Assembly (NCBI RefSeq): GCF_000721495.1
Contig: NZ_JOHY01000004.1
Span: forward strand, 62,001 to 126,000
DNA length: 64,000 nucleotides
Direction of reading: 5' to 3'
Origin: Streptomyces sp. NRRL F-5123
GTDB lineage: Bacteria > Actinomycetota > Actinomycetes > Streptomycetales > Streptomycetaceae
This document shows positions 59,950 to 64,000 of this stretch, in pieces; positions within the stretch are counted from its first letter, which is position 1; the number at the start of each line of letters is the position of its first letter. Below the pieces are notes generated by a model. The model searched no databases. It was given only the letters and a program-made list of their open reading frames with translations, and was not told the DNA's origin. A program made the translations under genes and the position numbers.

Positions 59950-60828
59950 TCAGGCCAGGGCGGGGCGCAGCACCTCGCGGCACCACTGGCGGAAGGTCGT
60001 GGGGGTGGTGGCGGCCCGGTCGGGGTAGGGCTCGGCGTCGTAGAGTCCGGCGTCGACGGCGGCGGACATGTCGACGAGGCCCTGGGCCCAGGCGCGGGTC
60101 GTGCCGTGCTCGGTCATCGAGGCGACGAGGGCCTCGCCGGGGATCTGCCGGTAGGCGACCGGGCGGCCCAGCTCCTCGGTCATGATGCCCGCCATGTCGT
60201 CGGGCGACAGGTCCTCGGGGCCGGGCACCGCGACGCTCTTCTGGCCCGTCCAGTCCGGGTCGAGCAGCAGCCCGGCGGCGACGGCGGCGATGTCGCGGGT
60301 GGCGACGGTCGGGGACTTCCGGTCGGCGGGCAGCGTGCCGAAGAACAGGCCCTGATCCCTTATCGGTCCGAGCTGCCGGAGGGTGTTCTCCATGAAGCCG
60401 GGCATGCCGAGCGACCGGTAGTGCACTCCGGTGCTCTCCACGAGGTGGTCCATCGCGAAGGCGGCGGAGATCTGCCCGGCGTTGCGGCCGACCGCACGGC
60501 CGAGGCTGGACACCGCGACGACGCGGCGCACGCCCTGTGCGGCGATCGCGTCGCACAGTGGGAGGGTGAAGTCCACGACGTGGGCGTGGATGCTGGCGGC
60601 CCGCGGGTCGGGCGGCAGCACCCACAGCACGGTGTCGGCGCCGGTGAGCGCCTCGGCGAGGGCGGCGGGGTCGTTGGTCGCCCCCTTGACGACTTCGGCG
60701 TGCTCGTGGACCGCGGCGGGCAGCCGGGAGGGGTCGCGGGCGACGACCCGGACCGGGGCGCCTGCGCGGATGACGTGCTCAAGGGCCTGGTGGCCGATAC
60801 TTCCGGTGGGTGTGGTGACGACGATCAT
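59950..60828 (-). CDS. NmrA-like NAD(P)-binding oxidoreductase
   Basis: A 292-residue atypical SDR: MIVVTTPTGSIGHQALEHVI carries the TxxTGxxG-type cofactor motif, and VRVVARDPSRLPAAV and VLWVLPPDPRAASIHAHVVD follow the NmrA/HSCARG pattern. RVVAVSSLG lies mid-protein. Such proteins act as NADPH sensors or quinone reductases. Divergent from a TetR gene, with an inverted repeat in between that probably controls both. Confidence 0.85.
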   Translation of the reverse strand: MIVVTTPTGSIGHQALEHVIRAGAPVRVVARDPSRLPAAVHEHAEVVKGATNDPAALAEALTGADTVLWVLPPDPRAASIHAHVVDFTLPLCDAIAAQGVRRVVAVSSLGRAVGRNAGQISAAFAMDHLVESTGVHYRSLGMPGFMENTLRQLGPIRDQGLFFGTLPADRKSPTVATRDIAAVAAGLLLDPDWTGQKSVAVPGPEDLSPDDMAGIMTEELGRPVAYRQIPGEALVASMTEHGTTRAWAQGLVDMSAAVDAGLYDAEPYPDRAATTPTTFRQWCREVLRPALA

Positions 60829-60852
60829 GTCGGACTCCTCGACCTCGACTCA

Positions 60853-60877
60853 AGTAAACTCTACCGTACCGTTTACT
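60853..60877. promoter_or_regulatory. TetR operator between NmrA-like and tetR genes
   Basis: AGTAAAC (60853-60859) and GTTTACT (60871-60877) are perfect arms with an 11-bp spacer containing CCGTACC; the centre lies 32 bp from the tetR start. Confidence 0.65.
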
Positions 60878-60896
60878 TTGCTGCACAGGAGGGCGC

Positions 60897-61511
60897 ATGG
60901 CAAGGCGCGGCGACGAACTTCGGGATCACATCCTGTTCACGGCCAAGAACGTCTTCCTGGAAACGGGCTTCGAACGCACCTCGATGGACCAGCTGGCCGC
61001 CCGCGCCGAGACGTCCAAGCGCACGCTCTACGCGCACTTCGAGAGCAAGGACAAACTCTTCCTCGCCGTCGTCGACCTGGTGCGGGAGCTGTATCTCGAC
61101 CGGCTCGGCACGCCGGGCGACTACGCCGAGGAGCCCGCGGAGGCCGCGGCGCTCTACTGCGGGCGGTTCCTGCAGACGCTGCTGTGGGAGCCCACCTTGC
61201 GGATGTGCCGGATGGGCATCGCCGAGGCCGAGCGGCTTCCGGAGGCCTCGGCCCGCTACCACGACGCGGTCTTCGGCTCGATGCACGTGCGGCTGGCCGG
61301 CTTCCTCGGCGAGAGCTACGGGCTCGCGCCGGGCGAGGCGGACCGGATCGCGTACGACGTGGTCGCCCGCACCGTCCACCCGCGCTTCCTGCGCGGCCTG
61401 TTCGGCATGGAGCCGGTGGCCGCCGAGCGGCCCGAGGCGGCGACGATCGCCGCCGACGTGGACCTCGCGCCGATCCGCGCCGCCCTCGCGGCCACGCTGC
61501 CGGCCGGCTGA
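60897..61511 (+). CDS. TetR/AcrR-family transcriptional regulator
   Basis: A 204-residue protein: LRDHILFTAKNVFLETGFER leads into TSMDQLAARAETSKRTLYAH and FESKDKLF, a standard TetR HTH (about residues 9-55). The C-terminal domain resembles the AefR/TetR_C_7 type. ACAGGAGGGCGC upstream gives a strong ribosome site. It likely represses itself and the divergent NmrA-like oxidoreductase. Confidence 0.9.
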   Translation: MARRGDELRDHILFTAKNVFLETGFERTSMDQLAARAETSKRTLYAHFESKDKLFLAVVDLVRELYLDRLGTPGDYAEEPAEAAALYCGRFLQTLLWEPTLRMCRMGIAEAERLPEASARYHDAVFGSMHVRLAGFLGESYGLAPGEADRIAYDVVARTVHPRFLRGLFGMEPVAAERPEAATIAADVDLAPIRAALAATLPAG

Positions 61512-61518
61512 CGCCGCT

Positions 61519-61548
61519 GCCGGGCCCCGCGCACGCCGCGGGCCCGGC
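61519..61548. terminator. Hairpin after tetR
   Basis: GCCGGGCCC (61519-61527) pairs with GGGCCCGGC (61540-61548), and CGCG/CGCG inside extends the stem past a one-base bulge. Eight bp after the stop. Confidence 0.65.
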
Positions 61549-61590
61549 GCACCAGGTGCGGCCGGGCCCGGGAGGGGCGTGCGCGGGGCG

Positions 61591-62019
61591 TCAGCGGACG
61601 CGGGCCTCGGACTCCTCGTCCGACTCCTCGCCGGGGATGTAGACGTCGCGGACGCCGATGTTGATCTCGACGACCTCCAGGCCCGTCATGCGCTCGACGG
61701 CGTTGGCGACGTGCGAGCGTATCTGGGTGGCGGCGTCGGCGATCTCGGTTCCGTAGAGGACCACGACGTCCAGGTCGACCGCGGCCTGCTTCTCGCCGAC
61801 CTCGACCTTGACACCGCGGGTGAAGTCGGTGGAGCGCGACACCGTGTCGCGTACGGCGCCCATCGCGCGGGAGGCTCCGCCGCCCAACCTGTGGACTCCG
61901 TCGACCTCGCGGGCGGCGATACCGGCGATGGTGGCCACCACGGAGTCCGCGATGGTGGTCTTGCCGCCGACGTCGCTGCGGTGGCTGGAGACGGACCGGG
62001 AGGGGTTGTCGGTTGCCAT
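61591..62019 (-). CDS. Asp23/Gls24 family envelope stress protein
   Basis: A 142-residue protein: GKTTIADSVVATIAGIAARE then VDGVHRLGGGASRAMGAVRD, VKVEVGEKQAAVDLDVVVLY and MTGLEVVEINIGVRDVYIPG are the Asp23 (DUF322) strands and helices. The ATG at 62019 has AAGGGGA six bases upstream. Family members localise near the membrane and respond to cell-wall or alkaline stress. It stands alone here, whereas many Streptomyces loci have several copies. Confidence 0.88.
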   Translation of the reverse strand: MATDNPSRSVSSHRSDVGGKTTIADSVVATIAGIAAREVDGVHRLGGGASRAMGAVRDTVSRSTDFTRGVKVEVGEKQAAVDLDVVVLYGTEIADAATQIRSHVANAVERMTGLEVVEINIGVRDVYIPGEESDEESEARVR

Positions 62020-62197
62020 GGAAATCCCCTTACGTGGGAAGGGCGGCGGGCGGCGGGTCCGCCGGGGCCGTACCGCGGGCGGCACCCCCGCGGGCGGGCC
62101 TACGGGCGCGCTCCGGCGCTTCGGCCCTCTCGTTCCACTGTGCGACCGGCGCCCGGGACGCGCCACTTCGCGCGGCGGTGCCCGGCCGCCCGCCGCC

Positions 62198-63928
62198 TCA
62201 CCCGGCGGTGACCTCCAGCAGCCCCGTGCCGCCCTGCTCGCCGGTGCGCACCCCGATGCGGGCCTGCGGTGCGGCGCCCCGGGGCAGCGCCGCGAGGTGG
62301 TCGTGCACCACCGAGGCCGCGACCGGCGCGGTCGCCCACCACGGCCGCTCCCCCGGGCCCGACCACGCCGCCCGCAGCAGCCGCCCGTCGCGCAGCACGA
62401 GCAGCGCGCCGCCCGCCGGCTGCTCGACGGCCAGCAGCGCGAGGCCCGGGCGGCGCCGCAGGAGCGCGGCCCAGGCGTCCCGCCCCGCCGCCGCGAGCGG
62501 GCGTCCGGACGGGACGGCCACCACGTCCGCGGAGTCCGTCCACCGCGCGTCGGGGTGGTCGGCGTCGGCCACCAGGTGCGCCCCGGCCAGGTGCCGCTCG
62601 GCCGCGGGCCGCTGCAGGGCGGCGGGGTAGCGGCGTACGCGGGCGTACCCGTCCCGCTGCGGCGCGGACGCGTAGACCGGTGGCTGCGCCGGGAAGGACG
62701 GCCGCACGGTGGCCTCGGGCAGCGGGACCATGCGCGGCGCCGCGGGGAGTTCGGGCTCCGGCAGGCCCAGCCGCTGGTAGAACAGCCGGCGCAGCAGCGC
62801 CGCCGACTCCCCCGGCCGGGAGGTGGCGGCGGCCCGCAGCTCGCGCAGCGCGGCGCTGCCCGGCTGGCGCGCGGCGGCGTCGGTGAGCTGCGCCCGCACC
62901 CCGGCGTGCGGCGCGAGCCGGGGCAGCAGCTCGCCGAGCCGGGCCATCGGCGACCGGGCGTCGACCTTGCCGGCGGCGAAGGCGCCGAGGACGGTGGGCA
63001 GCCCGAGCGCGACGCCGTACAGCGTCAGCGAGCCGTGGTCGCCGATCAGCGCGTCGGCGGCCAGCAGCGCGGCCTTCCACGTCTCGCTGTCGGGGACGGG
63101 GAGGATCAGGCCGTGCTCGGTCAGCGGCGCGAGCCAGTTCTGCATCTGCCACGCGCCGTGCCCGTACCAGGCGTTGGGGTGCACCGCGGCGAGCACCCGG
63201 TACTCGTCGAGCGGCAGCTCCGCCAGGGCGCGGCGCAGCGCGGTGCGGTCCGGGTCGTCGTCCGCGACGACGGAGCCCGCGCCCCAGGTCGAGGAGACCA
63301 CCACGAGCTGCTGTCCCGGCCGTACGCCCAGGGCGCGCCGGTAGTCGGCGCGGAAGGGCAGGCCCGCCCGCAGCTGGTCCGCGCACGGGTCGCCGGCGAC
63401 CACCGCGACCGGCAGGGCCTGCGGGCAGGTGTCCGACAGCCGCGCGCGCTGCTCCTCGTGCGACAGCACGATCGCCGCCGGGACGACCTGCCCGCCGTGC
63501 ATCAGCCACTGCGGCGACAGGCCGAACGGCACCGGCTCGCCGCCCGCCGGCGCCAGCAGCTTGCCGTACCCGGCGCCGTGCGGCGCGCCGATCAGCGGGG
63601 CGCGTAAACCGTGCAGGTCGCCGCCTCTGCTGGTGGCGATGGCGAGGTCGAAGGCACCGGTCCTGGCCCGCTCCCACGGGACCTGGAGCATCCCGCGGGC
63701 GGTGAGGAAATCCGCCGTGCCCTCGTCCAGCGCCGACGACCCGGTGCAGGTGAAGACGGTCTGGACGCGCGGGTCGCCGGCGAAGGCGGCCAGCAGGTCC
63801 AGCAGCCGGGTCGCGGACGTCACGTTGTGCACGATCCTCAGCACGGTCCGCCGCGCCCGCACACTCAGCCAGCGGTCGGCGTCCGCCCGCAGCGGCAGGG
63901 GCAGCTCCCGCTCCGTGCTCCCCGCCAC
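62198..63928 (-). CDS. Glycosyltransferase-B-like / CDP-glycerol phosphotransferase-like protein
   Basis: A 576-residue protein. Its first 390 residues look like a GT-B two-domain fold: RTVLRIVHNVTSATRLLDLL, SALDEGTADFLTARGMLQVP, PLIGAPHGAGYGKLLAP, VVVSSTWGAGSV, VLAAVHPNAWYG and, near the donor site, ADALIGDHGSLTLYGVALGL (conserved His-Gly-Ser as in CDP-glycerol glycerophosphotransferases). The last 150 residues are a variable Ala-rich region. It probably belongs to an actinomycete family of cell-envelope transferase relatives; the substrate is unknown. Confidence 0.65.
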   Translation of the reverse strand: MAGSTERELPLPLRADADRWLSVRARRTVLRIVHNVTSATRLLDLLAAFAGDPRVQTVFTCTGSSALDEGTADFLTARGMLQVPWERARTGAFDLAIATSRGGDLHGLRAPLIGAPHGAGYGKLLAPAGGEPVPFGLSPQWLMHGGQVVPAAIVLSHEEQRARLSDTCPQALPVAVVAGDPCADQLRAGLPFRADYRRALGVRPGQQLVVVSSTWGAGSVVADDDPDRTALRRALAELPLDEYRVLAAVHPNAWYGHGAWQMQNWLAPLTEHGLILPVPDSETWKAALLAADALIGDHGSLTLYGVALGLPTVLGAFAAGKVDARSPMARLGELLPRLAPHAGVRAQLTDAAARQPGSAALRELRAAATSRPGESAALLRRLFYQRLGLPEPELPAAPRMVPLPEATVRPSFPAQPPVYASAPQRDGYARVRRYPAALQRPAAERHLAGAHLVADADHPDARWTDSADVVAVPSGRPLAAAGRDAWAALLRRRPGLALLAVEQPAGGALLVLRDGRLLRAAWSGPGERPWWATAPVAASVVHDHLAALPRGAAPQARIGVRTGEQGGTGLLEVTAG

Positions 63929-64000
63929 CGCCCACCCACTTCTCGGTCCGACCGTCGTACCGGCCAGACGATACGCTCCCGGTCCGGCGGGCCACGGCCC

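Noticed and set aside
62100..63995. 631-codon ORF antisense/offset to the glycosyltransferase-like gene
   Set aside because: A frame shadow of 62198-63928 with Arg/Gly-rich composition.
1..64000. tRNA, rRNA, riboswitch or transposase genes
   Set aside because: No cloverleaf, conserved rRNA segment, cobalamin-box pattern or DDE/serine-recombinase ORF could be recognised by eye; a covariance-model scan would be decisive.

Overview
The window is very GC-rich, with GTG/TTG starts, dense stop-start overlaps, ECF-type sigma and TetR/MarR regulators, and Streptomyces-style small proteins. It therefore looks like a Streptomyces (or close actinomycete) chromosome. No tRNA, rRNA, CRISPR array or intact transposon was seen.

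Layout. (1) 1-11.1 kb, left flank: a P-loop kinase, an ArsC-like protein, a TetR-SDR-alcohol dehydrogenase operon with tandem operator-like repeats, a peptidase E-like protein, an ECF sigma factor fused to a membrane/extracytoplasmic module, small membrane proteins, and a decayed stretch (8.4-10.7 kb) of pseudogene remnants. (2) 11.1-30.4 kb and 35.8-50.4 kb: two halves of what looks like one large phosphonate biosynthetic gene cluster. (3) 30.6-35.8 kb between the halves: a MarR/hydrolase pair, a TetR/aldo-keto reductase/quinone oxidoreductase operon, a helicase fragment and a B3/B4-domain protein, none obviously biosynthetic for a phosphonate. (4) 51-64 kb, right flank: conserved actinomycete genes (lipoprotein, NAD-dependent DNA ligase, CGNR protein, VOC protein, cold-shock-like protein, MOSC, NUDIX, FBP, NmrA-like, TetR, Asp23, glycosyltransferase-like).

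How the cluster may work. PEP mutase (EDKLFPKMNS motif), phosphonopyruvate decarboxylase and an iron-type alcohol dehydrogenase would convert PEP to phosphonoacetaldehyde and then 2-hydroxyethylphosphonate. Around this core lie five paralogous thymidylate-kinase-like P-loop proteins (one with a ruined Walker A motif), a nucleotidyltransferase, a B12-binding radical SAM enzyme, a methyltransferase, a class II ribonucleotide-reductase-like protein, a Rieske oxygenase with flavin reductase, a TauD-type dioxygenase, a flavin N-hydroxylase, two near-duplicate DegT aminotransferases, a membrane desaturase, an isoprenyl diphosphate synthase, an argininosuccinate-synthase-like PP-loop ligase, a full and a truncated ATP-grasp protein, a CYTH-like protein, an MFS exporter and a GNAT/Fem-like acyltransferase.

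A 54-codon ORF at 19670-19834 has an ideal Shine-Dalgarno sequence, a Ser/Cys-rich C-terminus and a strong hairpin after its stop. It sits upstream of a beta-grasp/PP-loop fusion, a metal TIM-barrel and an aminotransferase, which is the arrangement expected of a ribosomal precursor peptide. A phosphonate pathway combined with a possible precursor peptide and a family of five P-loop kinases is the most interesting feature here. I do not recognise it as any characterised phosphonate cluster; the product is unknown and the assignments of role are inference.
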